In this document: piece by piece, positions 18,040 through 26,372 of the stretch | How the letters are laid out: the number at the start of each line of letters is the position of its first letter | Position numbering within the stretch: position 1 is the first letter of the stretch | Assembly: GCF_018424695.1 (NCBI RefSeq) | Contig: NZ_QTNQ01000009.1 | Location: forward strand, 1 to 64,000 | DNA: 64,000 bases | Direction of reading: 5' to 3' | Source: Vannielia litorea | GTDB taxonomy: Bacteria > Pseudomonadota > Alphaproteobacteria > Rhodobacterales > Rhodobacteraceae | Program-made: the position numbers and the translations under genes | The notes under the pieces: model-generated | Seen by the model: only the letters and a program-made list of their open reading frames with translations | Databases searched by the model: none | What the model was told of the DNA's origin: nothing

Positions 18040-18043
18040 CCCC

Positions 18044-19435
18044 ATGTTCAGCGGCTTCAACAAGAATGTCGAAGGCTCCGACCGCGTGGTCATGCTCAAG
18101 CCCAAGGACCAGCCCGCGCCCGAAGCGGTCGAGCCGGTTCTGCCGCCCGAGCAGGACGACCCGGAACTGACGGCCTGGCTCGAACTCAAGACCCGGCTCC
18201 ACGCCGCTCTGCTGGAGCGCCTGAACCTCGCGGTGATCGACAAGGTCGAGCCCGAGGATCTGCGCCGTGAGGTGGCACAGGCGGTGGGCGACTGGCTCAA
18301 GGAGGCGAACGAGCCGCTCAACAGCGGCGATTTCAACCGCCTGATCGACGAGATCCTGCATGAGCTTCTGGGCCTCGGCCCGCTTGAGCCGCTGCTCGCA
18401 GATCCGTCGATCAACGACATCCTCGTCAACGGCCATCGCAACGTTTTTGTCGAGCGCCACGGCGTGCTGGAGCGTGCCCCGGCCCGGTTCCGTGACGAGA
18501 AGCACCTGCTGCGTATCATCGACAAGATCGTCAGCCGCGTCGGGCGCCGCATTGATGAAAGCCAGCCCTGGGTCGATGCCCGCCTCGATGACGGCAGCCG
18601 CGTCAACGCTATCATCCGGCCCTGCGCCATCGACGGGCCGTCTGTGTCGATCCGCAAGTTCTCCGAAACGCCGCTGCGGATGGATCGCCTCGTGGAAACC
18701 GGATCGCTCTCGCCGGAGGCCGCCAAGCTTCTGCGGGCGCTGGTGGAGGCGCGGATGAACGTGCTGATCTCGGGCGGCACCGGCTCGGGCAAGACGACCA
18801 TGCTCAACGCCATGTCCTCCTTCATCAGCCCGCGCGAGCGGATCGTGACGATCGAGGACGCCGCTGAACTCCAATTGCAGCAGGCCCATGTGGTCCGGCT
18901 CGAAACCCGCCCGCCTTCGCCGCATGGCACCGGCGCGGTCAACCAGCGCGAACTGGTGCGCAATGCTCTGCGCATGCGGCCCGACAGGATCATCGTCGGC
19001 GAGGTTCGCGGCGCGGAAACCTTCGACATGCTCCAGGCCATGAACACAGGCCACGACGGCTCGATGACCACCGTGCACGCCAACTCGGCCCGCGATGCCA
19101 TCGGGCGGCTGGAACAGATGGTCACCATGATGGGCGTCGAAATGCCCATCACCACGATCCGCGCGCAGATCGCTTCGGGGGTGCACTTCGTGGTGCAGCT
19201 CACCCGCCTGTCCGACGGCAAGCGCCGGGTGATGAGCATCTCGGAAATCACCGGCATGGAGGGCGACGTGCTGGCGATGCAGGATATCTTCGTGTTCCGC
19301 AAGGAGGGGCGCGGTGAGAACGGCGAGGTGCTGGGCCGCTTCGTGCCCACCGGCATCCGCCCGCGCTGCATGGATCAGTTTCTTGCCGCCGGGGTCGATC
19401 TGGATGTCGACTTCCTGCGCCCGGAACGGAGCTGA
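18044..19435 (+). CDS. cpaF: secretion ATPase CpaF/TadA
   Basis: A 463-residue hexameric type II/IV secretion ATPase that powers pilus extension, and probably retraction, from the cytoplasmic face. Landmarks in order are the N-terminal domain, LGPLEPLLADPSINDILVNG, the Walker A LISGGTGSGKTTMLNAM, the Asp box VTIEDAAELQL, RMRPDRIIVGEVRGAE with the Walker B, and the His box DGSMTTVHANSARDA. The ATG at 18044 has GGGAAAGGGA upstream; the frame is open further upstream inside cpaE, but that part is not coding. Length and motifs are complete. Confidence 0.95.
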   Translation: MFSGFNKNVEGSDRVVMLKPKDQPAPEAVEPVLPPEQDDPELTAWLELKTRLHAALLERLNLAVIDKVEPEDLRREVAQAVGDWLKEANEPLNSGDFNRLIDEILHELLGLGPLEPLLADPSINDILVNGHRNVFVERHGVLERAPARFRDEKHLLRIIDKIVSRVGRRIDESQPWVDARLDDGSRVNAIIRPCAIDGPSVSIRKFSETPLRMDRLVETGSLSPEAAKLLRALVEARMNVLISGGTGSGKTTMLNAMSSFISPRERIVTIEDAAELQLQQAHVVRLETRPPSPHGTGAVNQRELVRNALRMRPDRIIVGEVRGAETFDMLQAMNTGHDGSMTTVHANSARDAIGRLEQMVTMMGVEMPITTIRAQIASGVHFVVQLTRLSDGKRRVMSISEITGMEGDVLAMQDIFVFRKEGRGENGEVLGRFVPTGIRPRCMDQFLAAGVDLDVDFLRPERS

Positions 19436-19438
19436 CCA

Positions 19439-20410
19439 ATGGCCGACCTTTTCACCGCCGAAACCCGCGATTACCTGATCCTCGCCGGCGTCTTCCTCGG
19501 CATCCTCATGCTCTTCACCGGGCTGATGCAACTTGTGCGCACCGGCGAAAACCAAAGCGAGGCGCGCAGCCGCCGGATGAAGATGATTGACAAGGGCGCC
19601 AGCGTCGAAGACATCCTCGCGGTGCTGCTGCCGCAGCGAAAGTCCGCCCTGATCGACCATATCCCGCTGCTGGCCGACCTGCCGCGCACCCTGCAACAGG
19701 CCGGTATGACGATTGCACCCGGCGCCTTTCTGGCCGCCTGCTGTGGCGCCACCCTCGCGCTGTTCGTCGCCAGCAGCCCATTCGTCCACGTCGCTCTCGC
19801 CGCAATCGGCGCGCTTGCCGCCGGGCTCCTCGCGCCCCTCGTGGTGGTCTCTGCACGGCGCAGCGAGCGCCACAAGCTGCTCGAAAAGCAGCTTCCGGAT
19901 GCGCTCAACCTCATGGCGCGGGGCTTGCGCGTGGGCCATCCGCTCAACACCTCCATCGGCGCCGTTGCGCAGGAAATGCCCGATCCCATCGGCACCGAGT
20001 TCGGCCTGATCTTCGACCAGGTGAGCTTCGGCGATGATCTGACCGACGCGGTGCAGGAGTTTGCCGACCGTGTCGGGCTGGAAGATGTGCAATATCTCTC
20101 CGCCAGCATCGGCATCCAATACGGCTCCGGCGGCGACCTTGCTCGCGTCATCGGCATTCTCAGTCAGGTCATCCGCGACCGGCTGAACATGCGCAAGAAG
20201 ATCCGCGCGATCTCGTCCGAGGGCCGCCTCACGGCCTGGTTTCTCTCGGCGCTGCCCGTGCTGATCTTCACGTTCTCCAACATCACCAACCCGACATATT
20301 TCGGCAGTGTGAAGGACGATCCGCTCTTCTTCCCGATGCTCGCCACCATCGGCACGCTGACCCTGCTGAACTTCCTGATGCTCCGCCGCATCGTCAATTT
20401 CCGCGTCTGA
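19439..20410 (+). CDS. tadB: inner-membrane platform protein TadB
   Basis: A 323-residue type II secretion F-domain protein. Membrane segments are visible near the N-terminus (YLILAGVFLGILMLFTGLMQ), around 95-145 (FLAACCGATLALFV, LAAIGALAAGLLAPLVVV) and at the C-terminus (FLSALPVLIFTFSNI, FPMLATIGTLTLLNFL). The cytoplasmic F domain carries QLPDALNLMARGLRVGHPL and VSFGDDLTDAVQEFADRVG. TadB pairs with TadC as the platform on which CpaF acts. It starts 3 bases after the cpaF stop. Confidence 0.93.
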   Translation: MADLFTAETRDYLILAGVFLGILMLFTGLMQLVRTGENQSEARSRRMKMIDKGASVEDILAVLLPQRKSALIDHIPLLADLPRTLQQAGMTIAPGAFLAACCGATLALFVASSPFVHVALAAIGALAAGLLAPLVVVSARRSERHKLLEKQLPDALNLMARGLRVGHPLNTSIGAVAQEMPDPIGTEFGLIFDQVSFGDDLTDAVQEFADRVGLEDVQYLSASIGIQYGSGGDLARVIGILSQVIRDRLNMRKKIRAISSEGRLTAWFLSALPVLIFTFSNITNPTYFGSVKDDPLFFPMLATIGTLTLLNFLMLRRIVNFRV

Positions 20411-20422
20411 CCGGAGGCCGCC

Positions 20423-21424
20423 ATGTCTGCCTACTTCACGGATCTTCTCACCCGCTTCGGCCTTTCGCTCGACATGGTCCTGCTTGTGGCCTTCGGGCTG
20501 GGGGCAGGGCTGCTCTTCGTCTCGCTCGTCGTGTTGCTGGGCCAGAAGAACGCCGCCGCCGTCCGCATCGCTCAAACCCGCACCGCCAAGGCCGACGCGC
20601 GCTTCGAGCGCGGGTTGCTGCGCGACACGGTGCGCACGCCCAAGGGCATCCTGCGTATTGCCCTGCCCACCAACGAGGACGAGCGCCGCAAGATGGAGCT
20701 CAAGTTCCGCCAGGCGGGCTACGTGACGCCCACGGCGATGCGGGTCTACACCTCGGTGAGGATGCTGCTGGGGTTCGGGCTGCCCGCGGCCTTCATCCTG
20801 GCGCTCGTCGCCGCCAAGCTGCCCGGCCTTCCCGTGCCCGAGGCCCTTGCCTCCCGCCTCAATGGTCTTGGGCGCCTCGGCATAATGCAGATCATCGCGG
20901 TGATGGTGGCGGTGGGCTATTACCTGCCCGCGCTCTGGCTCAACAGCCGGGTGACGGAGCGCCGCCTGCGGATTACCGAGAGCTTCCCGAATGCGCTCGA
21001 CCTGATGCAGGTAGCCACCGAGGCTGGCCTCGGCTTCGATGCCGCCATGACCCGGGTGGGCAACGAGCTGGCTGGCGTCTCGCCAGAGATCGCCTTCGAA
21101 TTTCTCAGCGCCCAGCACCAGATCTCGGCGGGCCGCTCGCGCGATGCGGCGTTGATGACGATGGCGGAGAACACGGGCGTCGATATGGTGCGTTCCTTCG
21201 CCACCGTCGTCTCCCAATCCATCCAGTTCGGCACGCCGATGGCCGAAGCGCTCACCACCTATGCCGCCGAGATGCGGCTCGAGCGGGAGCTGAAGGCGCA
21301 GGAGATGGCAAACAAGCTGCCGGTCAAGATGTCAGGGGTTCTGGCCTCGCTGATGCTGCCGGCCGTCGTGCTTGTCACCATCGGCCCCGTGGTGATTCGC
21401 TACATTCGGGTGTTTGGAGATTGA
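20423..21424 (+). CDS. tadC: inner-membrane platform protein TadC
   Basis: A 333-residue F-domain protein. An N-terminal membrane segment (MVLLVAFGLGAGLLFVSLVVLLG) is followed by central segments (GLPAAFILALVAAKLPGL, IIAVMVAVGYYLPALWL), the F-domain motif SFPNALDLMQVATEAGLGFDAAM and a C-terminal segment (ASLMLPAVVLVTIGPVVI). It is the partner of TadB. GGAGG lies before the ATG. In many loci tadD (a TPR lipoprotein) follows, but here the transcript runs into a non-coding gap and a LuxR-type gene. Confidence 0.93.
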   Translation: MSAYFTDLLTRFGLSLDMVLLVAFGLGAGLLFVSLVVLLGQKNAAAVRIAQTRTAKADARFERGLLRDTVRTPKGILRIALPTNEDERRKMELKFRQAGYVTPTAMRVYTSVRMLLGFGLPAAFILALVAAKLPGLPVPEALASRLNGLGRLGIMQIIAVMVAVGYYLPALWLNSRVTERRLRITESFPNALDLMQVATEAGLGFDAAMTRVGNELAGVSPEIAFEFLSAQHQISAGRSRDAALMTMAENTGVDMVRSFATVVSQSIQFGTPMAEALTTYAAEMRLERELKAQEMANKLPVKMSGVLASLMLPAVVLVTIGPVVIRYIRVFGD

Positions 21425-21723
21425 ATTGTTCAACCCAATAACCCTTGCCTTTTGCAATAAGGGCACGGTTTTCGCGTTTTGGTAGAGATATTGCGAATCC
21501 TGAATGAGATTACTCTACCATTGCGGGCATTCATTTACGTGCTGCCTACATTATTTGACAGGACTTATCCACAGGACCTACCCTAATTAAGCACTTGTTT
21601 ATTCTGAAAGTTTGTCCGGCTCACAGGGGAGCCTCGGGCGCACCGCGACATGCTGGAGATCGCGGGCCCGAGGTTGTGAGCGGAAAACCAGACACATCTG
21701 TGCTGTTTGGGGGAACGGTGGGA
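21425..21723. promoter_or_regulatory. AT-richer gap with an inverted repeat before the LuxR-type gene
   Basis: This 299-bp gap is clearly lower in GC than the tad genes. GGTAGAG (21481-21487) and CTCTACC (21513-21519) form a perfect 7-bp inverted repeat with a 25-base spacer. It may hold a promoter or regulator site for the LuxR-type gene. The frame of that gene is open back to 21595 (TTG) but that extension is not convincingly coding. Confidence 0.4.
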
Positions 21724-22599
21724 ATGCAAAAGGGACTGGAACGCGCCCCGGTGGCGTCGCGAGGGAGCGACACCACCACGGGAGCCAATGCAATTGCGGC
21801 GGTTGCGGCATGGTGCAAGGCCATGCAGAACGGATCGCCGATCATTCAAGGGCTGCGCCATGTGGCCGATGCCTTCGCCGCTGATCTGGCCGTGATCGCG
21901 CGCGTGGGTCACGGCAACGACGAGAGTTTCCGGGAAAGGGCGCAGGTGGTGTCCTTCGACCGGCGGGCCAATTTCAGCGCCGGGGTCGAGGGCTTTCGCT
22001 TCTCTGCTGCCGAGGCCGTCTGCGGCAAATATCTCGCCACCTGCAAGCCCGGCTCCGTATGGAATGCCCGAACCTCCGAAATCGCAGCAAGCCCGCAGCT
22101 TGCCATAGGCCTTCGGCATCGCCAGCTGCTTGAGTTGGTGGTGATCCCGCTGGAGCACCACGCCAACCGCAGCGACTTCCTCGAACTCTACTTTCCGCGT
22201 TACGAAACGGCCCGGAAGATAGACAGCTTCGATCTGATCGGCGGCACGTTGTCAGAGGCCTGGAAATCACGCCAGCTTGGGCTGCTTTCGAACAGCACCC
22301 TGCGTGGACGCCGGGCGAGCGGGCGCGAGAAGGGCGGGGCCGACATTCTCGGTGTCGAAAACCCGTTTCGCCTCAGCCGCGCCGAGTATCGCGTGTGCCT
22401 TCTCCTGAGCGCCGGGCTCAACAATGCTGCCCTGCTCGACGAGCTGCTGATCGGCGCGGCCACCCTGCGCACTCATCTGCGCAACATCTACTCCAAGACA
22501 AACACGGCCTGTCAGGCCGAATTGGTGCAGCGCTTGCTGTCGGGCCGTGGCCGCCAGGGTGCACAGCCCGGGGCCGGGTTGCGGAACAATGTCGCCTGA
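21724..22599 (+). CDS. LuxR-type HTH transcriptional regulator
   Basis: About 291 residues from the ATG at 21724 (GTGGGA upstream). The C-terminus is a GerE/LuxR helix-turn-helix: NPFRLSRAEYRVCLLLSAGL, then LLDELLIGAATLRTHLRNIY and SKTNTACQAELVQRLLS, matching the usual L-T-x-x-E-x-x-V and S-x-x-T-V-x-x-H-x-x-x-I-x-x-K pattern with an alanine where serine is common. The first ~210 residues are not a receiver domain and are not clearly an autoinducer-binding domain. It overlaps the prepilin peptidase gene by 11 bases, so it is translationally linked to the pilus locus and is a good candidate for its regulator. Confidence 0.75.
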   Translation: MQKGLERAPVASRGSDTTTGANAIAAVAAWCKAMQNGSPIIQGLRHVADAFAADLAVIARVGHGNDESFRERAQVVSFDRRANFSAGVEGFRFSAAEAVCGKYLATCKPGSVWNARTSEIAASPQLAIGLRHRQLLELVVIPLEHHANRSDFLELYFPRYETARKIDSFDLIGGTLSEAWKSRQLGLLSNSTLRGRRASGREKGGADILGVENPFRLSRAEYRVCLLLSAGLNNAALLDELLIGAATLRTHLRNIYSKTNTACQAELVQRLLSGRGRQGAQPGAGLRNNVA

Positions 22600-23065
22600 C
22601 CTGCTGCCCCTGGTGATGGCTGCGCCGCTTCTGGCGTGGATGGCCGTTTCGGATTTCGTGTGGATGCGCATCCCGAACATGCTGGTCCTCGCCATGCTCG
22701 GCCTTTTCGCCGTGGCGGCGCCGCTGTGTCTTGGCTTCGACGCCATAGTCGGGCGGCTGGCCGTTGGGGCGATCGTGCTTGCCGCAGGCTTCGTTGCGTT
22801 TCTCTTCGGTGTGCTGGCCGGGGGTGATGTGAAAGCGCTGGCCGCGCTCCAGCTCTTCATTCCGCTCGGGCGCGAACCAATCGCGCTCTACGGGCTCACC
22901 TTTTCGGCAGCGATGCTGGCGGGCCTCATCCTGATGCTGGTGCTGCGCAGGGTCGCAGGCGGGCCACAAGCGGCCTTCCTGAGCCTCTCGGTGGCGCAAG
23001 GCTATCCCATGGGGATCTCCATCGCCCTCGCTGGCATAGCTTACCCCTTCGTCGCCGGTCTCTGA
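22589..23065 (+). CDS. cpaA: prepilin peptidase CpaA/TadV
   Basis: A 158-residue type IV prepilin peptidase of the short TadV class (A24). Several hydrophobic segments cover most of the protein. The two catalytic aspartates are visible: AVSDFVWMRIPNMLV (D followed by R-I-P-N) near residue 23 and FGVLAGGDVKALAAL (GGDVK) near residue 80. It cleaves the Flp leaders, and probably the TadE-type leaders, after glycine. The ATG at 22589 lies inside the end of the LuxR-type gene. It closes the tad locus. Confidence 0.9.
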   Translation: MSPDLLPLVMAAPLLAWMAVSDFVWMRIPNMLVLAMLGLFAVAAPLCLGFDAIVGRLAVGAIVLAAGFVAFLFGVLAGGDVKALAALQLFIPLGREPIALYGLTFSAAMLAGLILMLVLRRVAGGPQAAFLSLSVAQGYPMGISIALAGIAYPFVAGL

Positions 23066-23178
23066 CGCGGCTTGGCCTTGCGTCATCGGCCTGAGCGGGG
23101 CAGGGCGCTCTCCTGGCCTGCGAGGAGGCGCAAAATCTCCCTTTTGAAAGACACTCAGCCCTGCCTCATGGTCGTCTG

Positions 23179-23196
23179 GCCCTGCGGGGGCAGGGC
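23179..23196 (+). terminator. candidate terminator hairpin after cpaA
   Basis: GCCCTGC (23179-23185) and GCAGGGC (23190-23196) form a 7-bp stem with a 4-base G loop, 113 bases after the cpaA stop. No U tract follows, so intrinsic termination is uncertain. Confidence 0.4.
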
Positions 23197-23273
23197 AGGG
23201 TGCCACGTGCCAGCCTTGGGCAAAGTCGCCTTCACCTGACGGAGCAAACCTCAAAGAGGCAAAGCCAAAGCAT

Positions 23274-23301
23274 TTGACAGGGGAGGTTCACCCGATAATA
23301 G
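23274..23301 (+). promoter_or_regulatory. candidate sigma70-type promoter of the ABC operon
   Basis: TTGACA at 23274-23279 is a perfect -35 hexamer. A weak -10 (TAATAG, 23296-23301) follows after 16 bases. The next base begins a 14-bp palindrome, so a repressor bound there would cover the start point. Confidence 0.5.
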
Positions 23302-23315
23302 TATTGTCGACAATA
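23302..23315. promoter_or_regulatory. candidate GntR-type operator (14-bp palindrome)
   Basis: TATTGTCGACAATA is a perfect palindrome placed between the promoter and the substrate-binding protein gene. Its TTGT-ACAA arms are typical of GntR/FCD regulators, and such a regulator is the last gene of this operon (27295-27975). Repression relieved by the transported compound is the likely logic. Confidence 0.55.
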
Positions 23316-23343
23316 TGACAAGCAAACCTCGGGGAGACAGAAA

Positions 23344-24198
23344 ATGACATCCATCAGACAGACGTGGTGCAAGCTGCTTGTTCCGGTCATCGCCGTAATC
23401 GCCATGGCGGCGGCGGCCTTGTTGCCGGCAGGGAGCGCCACGGCACAGGAAAGCACCTGGGACACCATCCAGTCGCGCGGCACCCTGCGCGTCGGCGTGA
23501 CGCAGGCCCCGCCGTGGTATTACAAGGACCCGACAGGCGACGAGTGGACGGGCCTTGGTGCCAGCATGGGCAAGGCAATGGCCGAAGAGCTCGGGGTTGA
23601 ATTCGAGCCCGTCGAAGTGACCTGGGGCACAGCCGTTCCCGCCCTTCAGTCGGACAAGATCGACCTGATGTTCGTGCTCGACGCAACACCGGCGCGCGCC
23701 ATGGCCGTCGATTTCCCCTCGCACCCGATGCTCTATTATGCCCTCGCGGTGCTGGCGGACGAGGAGCTGGAGGTATCGAGCTGGAGCGATCTCAACTCGC
23801 CCGATGTGAAAATCGCCGTCACGCAGGGCACCTCGATGGATGCCTACGTCAGCGCGCAACTCACCGAGGCCGAAATCCTGCGGTTCCCGACCAACGGGGA
23901 ATCCGTGGCGGCCTTCCAGTCGCGCCGGGTGAATGCCGTGTCGCTCTTCCACCCGCCGCTGATCGCCATGCGCAAGCAGATCGGGCGCGGCCAGATCGTT
24001 CTGCCCGAGCCCATTCGCCAGTCGACCTCCTCGGTCGGCCTGCGCCGCGAGGAAGACAAGACCTTCCGCGACTGGGTCAACACCGCGATCTCCTACTACT
24101 ACGAGACCGGCCAGACACAGGCCTGGTACGAGGAATTTCTCACCGACTTCGGCGTTGATCCTTCCTCCGTTCCGGCCATCCGCCGCGAGGACTGGTGA
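23344..24198 (+). CDS. amino-acid-type ABC transporter substrate-binding protein
   Basis: A 284-residue periplasmic protein with a signal peptide (through LLPAGSATAQES). The mature start WDTIQSRGTLRVGVTQAPPWYYKDPTGDEW is the classic opening of family 3 solute-binding proteins, which take polar amino acids or compatible solutes. The region ATPARAMAVDFPSHPM matches the hinge block of that family. GGGAGACAGAAA precedes the ATG. It is the first gene of a six-gene operon with two permeases, an ATPase, a PLP enzyme and a GntR regulator. The order differs from the ectoine transporter ehuABCD, and no ligand can be assigned from sequence. Confidence 0.88.
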   Translation: MTSIRQTWCKLLVPVIAVIAMAAAALLPAGSATAQESTWDTIQSRGTLRVGVTQAPPWYYKDPTGDEWTGLGASMGKAMAEELGVEFEPVEVTWGTAVPALQSDKIDLMFVLDATPARAMAVDFPSHPMLYYALAVLADEELEVSSWSDLNSPDVKIAVTQGTSMDAYVSAQLTEAEILRFPTNGESVAAFQSRRVNAVSLFHPPLIAMRKQIGRGQIVLPEPIRQSTSSVGLRREEDKTFRDWVNTAISYYYETGQTQAWYEEFLTDFGVDPSSVPAIRREDW

Positions 24199-24216
24199 GC
24201 CAGGGGGCCCGGTGAC

Positions 24217-24897
24217 ATGGGGTACGACTGGGATTTCGCCGTCGTCCTGAGGGACTTCGACCTGCTCCTGCTGGGGCTGCTCAATACCCTCAAGGTCACC
24301 GGGCTCGCGCTGCTCTTCGGCGTGCCGCTCGGGCTCGTCCTTGCGCTGTGCCGGCTTTACGGCAACGCGCTGATCCGCTGGCCCGTCGGGCTGGTGATCG
24401 AGTTTCTCCGCACCACCCCGCCGATCGCCCAGCTCTTCTGGTTCTTTTTCGCCCTGCCGATCCTGGCAGGCGTCGAGATCAACCCTTTCGAGGCGGCGGT
24501 GCTGACCTTCTCGCTCCAAAGCTCGGCCTTCTTCGCAGAGGTGTTCCGGGGCGGGATTCAGTCCATCGAGAGGGGCCAGTGGGAGGCCGCGAAGGCCATC
24601 GGGATGACGCGAAACCGGGCCCTGCGGCGGGTGATCCTGCCCCAGGCCGTCAAGCGGATGATCCCGGCCTTCCTTGAGCGGGCCATCGAACTCATGAAGA
24701 CCACCACGCTGGTCGGCACGATCTCTTATGCCGACCTGCTGTTCCGCGCCAACCAGATCGCCCAGTCCACCTACCGTGCGCTGGAGGTCTTCACCATCGC
24801 CGCTGCAATCTACTTCGTCGTTATCTTCGCCTGTTCCCTCGGTGTGCGCCTTCTCGAAACGCGGATGGCACGCTCGGGCGAGAGCACGGCCCGCTGA
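24217..24897 (+). CDS. amino-acid ABC transporter permease (first)
   Basis: A 226-residue permease of the His/Glu/Gln/Arg/opine class. The N-terminal block LLLLGLLNTLKVTGLALLFG begins the membrane part. EFLRTTPPIAQLFWFFFALP is the family block before the third segment. The EAA loop that docks the ATPase reads IERGQWEAAKAIGMTRNRALRRVILPQA. About five membrane segments are visible. It lies 18 bases after the binding-protein gene. Confidence 0.9.
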   Translation: MGYDWDFAVVLRDFDLLLLGLLNTLKVTGLALLFGVPLGLVLALCRLYGNALIRWPVGLVIEFLRTTPPIAQLFWFFFALPILAGVEINPFEAAVLTFSLQSSAFFAEVFRGGIQSIERGQWEAAKAIGMTRNRALRRVILPQAVKRMIPAFLERAIELMKTTTLVGTISYADLLFRANQIAQSTYRALEVFTIAAAIYFVVIFACSLGVRLLETRMARSGESTAR

Positions 24898-24907
24898 GGA
24901 GGCGCAC

Positions 24908-25573
24908 TTGGACTACGCCTGGGATTTCTCCGCAATCGTGCAATACCGGGGCCTGCTGCTGGTCGGGCTGCTCAACACCTTCAAGCTGGCCGCCGTCTGC
25001 CTGGTGCTGGGCCTGGCCTTTGGCCTGCCGGTGGGGCTGATGCGCTATGCGCGCTCGCCCTGGCTGAACTGGCCGGCGACCGCCTTCGTGGAGGTGTTTC
25101 GCAACACGCCGGTCCTGGTCCAGATCATGTGGTTCTTCTTCGCCTTCCCGATCATCTCCCCCTTCGACATCAACGCCTTCACCGCCGCCGCCCTGGGCCT
25201 GACGCTCAACACGGTGGCGTTTTCGTCCGAGATCTACCGCGCTGGTATCCAATCCATCGCGAAGGGCCAATGGGAGGCGGGCAAGGCGCTGGGCATGACC
25301 GGGAAGCAGCAGCTGACGCGGGTGATCCTGCCGCAGGCCCTGCGGCGGATGATCCCGGCCTTCATGAACCGCGCCATCGAACTGGTAAAGATGACTTCAC
25401 TGGCCTCGGTGATTGCCTATGGCGAGTTGATGCACCAGGCCAAGACGATCTCGACCATCGCCTTCAACCCGATCGAGATGTACACGGTCGTCGCACTGAT
25501 CTTCTTTGCGCTGATCGCGCCCCCGGCGCTGGCGGTCCAACGCTACGAGAAATCCCTCGAAAGGAGAGGCTGA
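24908..25573 (+). CDS. amino-acid ABC transporter permease (second)
   Basis: A 221-residue partner of the first permease. The blocks LLLVGLLNTFKLAAVCLVLG, EVFRNTPVLVQIMWFFFAFP and the EAA loop IAKGQWEAGKALGMTGKQQ are all present. The start is a TTG at 24908, chosen because GAGGAGG lies just before it and the protein then aligns with its partner from the first residue; no ATG is near. It forms a heterodimer in the inner membrane with the first permease. The stop is one base from the ATPase start. Confidence 0.88.
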   Translation: MDYAWDFSAIVQYRGLLLVGLLNTFKLAAVCLVLGLAFGLPVGLMRYARSPWLNWPATAFVEVFRNTPVLVQIMWFFFAFPIISPFDINAFTAAALGLTLNTVAFSSEIYRAGIQSIAKGQWEAGKALGMTGKQQLTRVILPQALRRMIPAFMNRAIELVKMTSLASVIAYGELMHQAKTISTIAFNPIEMYTVVALIFFALIAPPALAVQRYEKSLERRG

Positions 25574-25574
25574 G

Positions 25575-26372
25575 ATGACCGAGATGCTGCGGCTCGAAGG
25601 GCTGGTCAAGCGCTTCGACGACCTCGAAGTGCTCAAGGGAATCGACCTGACCGTGCAGAAGGGCGAGACCATCGTGCTGCTCGGGGCCTCCGGGTCCGGC
25701 AAGTCCACGCTCCTGCGCTGCGTGAACTTCATGGAGGTGCCCAGTGGCGGGCGCGTCCACCTGATGGGCGAGCCTGTGGGGCGCGACGGGCGCGGTGCCG
25801 CGATTTCCTACTCCGAACGGGATCTGGTTCCGATCCGGGCGCGCGTCGGTATGGTCTTCCAGCACTTTAACCTGTTTCCGCACATGACGGTTTTGCAGAA
25901 CGTCATGGAGGGGCCGCGCACGGTCTTGGGCCTGCCACGGTCGGAGTGCGAGGCACGCGCGCGGAAGTATCTCGACAAGGTCGGCCTCGGCTGGAAGGCC
26001 GACGCTTGGCCCTCGCACCTGTCAGGCGGCCAGCAGCAGCGTGTCGCCATTGCCCGCGCCCTTGCGATGGAGCCCGAGATCATGCTGTTCGACGAGGCAA
26101 CCTCGGCCCTCGATCCGGAGCTGGTCGGTGAGGTGCTCGACACGATCAAGGAACTGGCGGACGAGGGCATGACGCTGCTGATCGTCACGCATGAATTGGG
26201 CTTTGCCTACACCGTGGCCGACCGTGTCCTCTTCCTTTCGGCAGGTCGAATTCTTGAAGAGGGGCGCCCGGAAGAGGTGCTCCTGGCGCCACGGGAAGAG
26301 CAGACGCAATCATTTCTTCGGGGACACGGCAGGTTCCGCCTGCCGGAGACCCCGGCACAGGAGCAGGCATGA
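25575..26372 (+). CDS. amino-acid ABC transporter ATP-binding protein
   Basis: A 265-residue ATPase of the polar amino acid (HisP/GlnQ) class. Visible motifs are the Walker A LLGASGSGKSTLLRCVNF, the Q-loop MVFQHFNLFPHMTVLQNV, the signature HLSGGQQQRVAIARALAM, the Walker B IMLFDEATSALDPEL and the H-loop LLIVTHELGFAY. All catalytic positions are intact. It ends in an ATGA overlap with the class IV PLP enzyme, so the enzyme is co-translated with the transporter and probably acts on the imported compound. Confidence 0.92.
   Translation: MTEMLRLEGLVKRFDDLEVLKGIDLTVQKGETIVLLGASGSGKSTLLRCVNFMEVPSGGRVHLMGEPVGRDGRGAAISYSERDLVPIRARVGMVFQHFNLFPHMTVLQNVMEGPRTVLGLPRSECEARARKYLDKVGLGWKADAWPSHLSGGQQQRVAIARALAMEPEIMLFDEATSALDPELVGEVLDTIKELADEGMTLLIVTHELGFAYTVADRVLFLSAGRILEEGRPEEVLLAPREEQTQSFLRGHGRFRLPETPAQEQA

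Noticed and set aside
17984..21217. A 1077-codon open frame on the minus strand across cpaF, tadB and tadC
   Set aside because: It is the antisense shadow of well-recognised plus-strand genes; the high third-position GC leaves the opposite frame open. Its product is low-complexity and resembles no family.
23302..23315. SalI-like GTCGAC core as a restriction-related site only
   Set aside because: The palindrome extends to 14 bp and sits at the start of a GntR-controlled operon, so a regulator site is the better reading.
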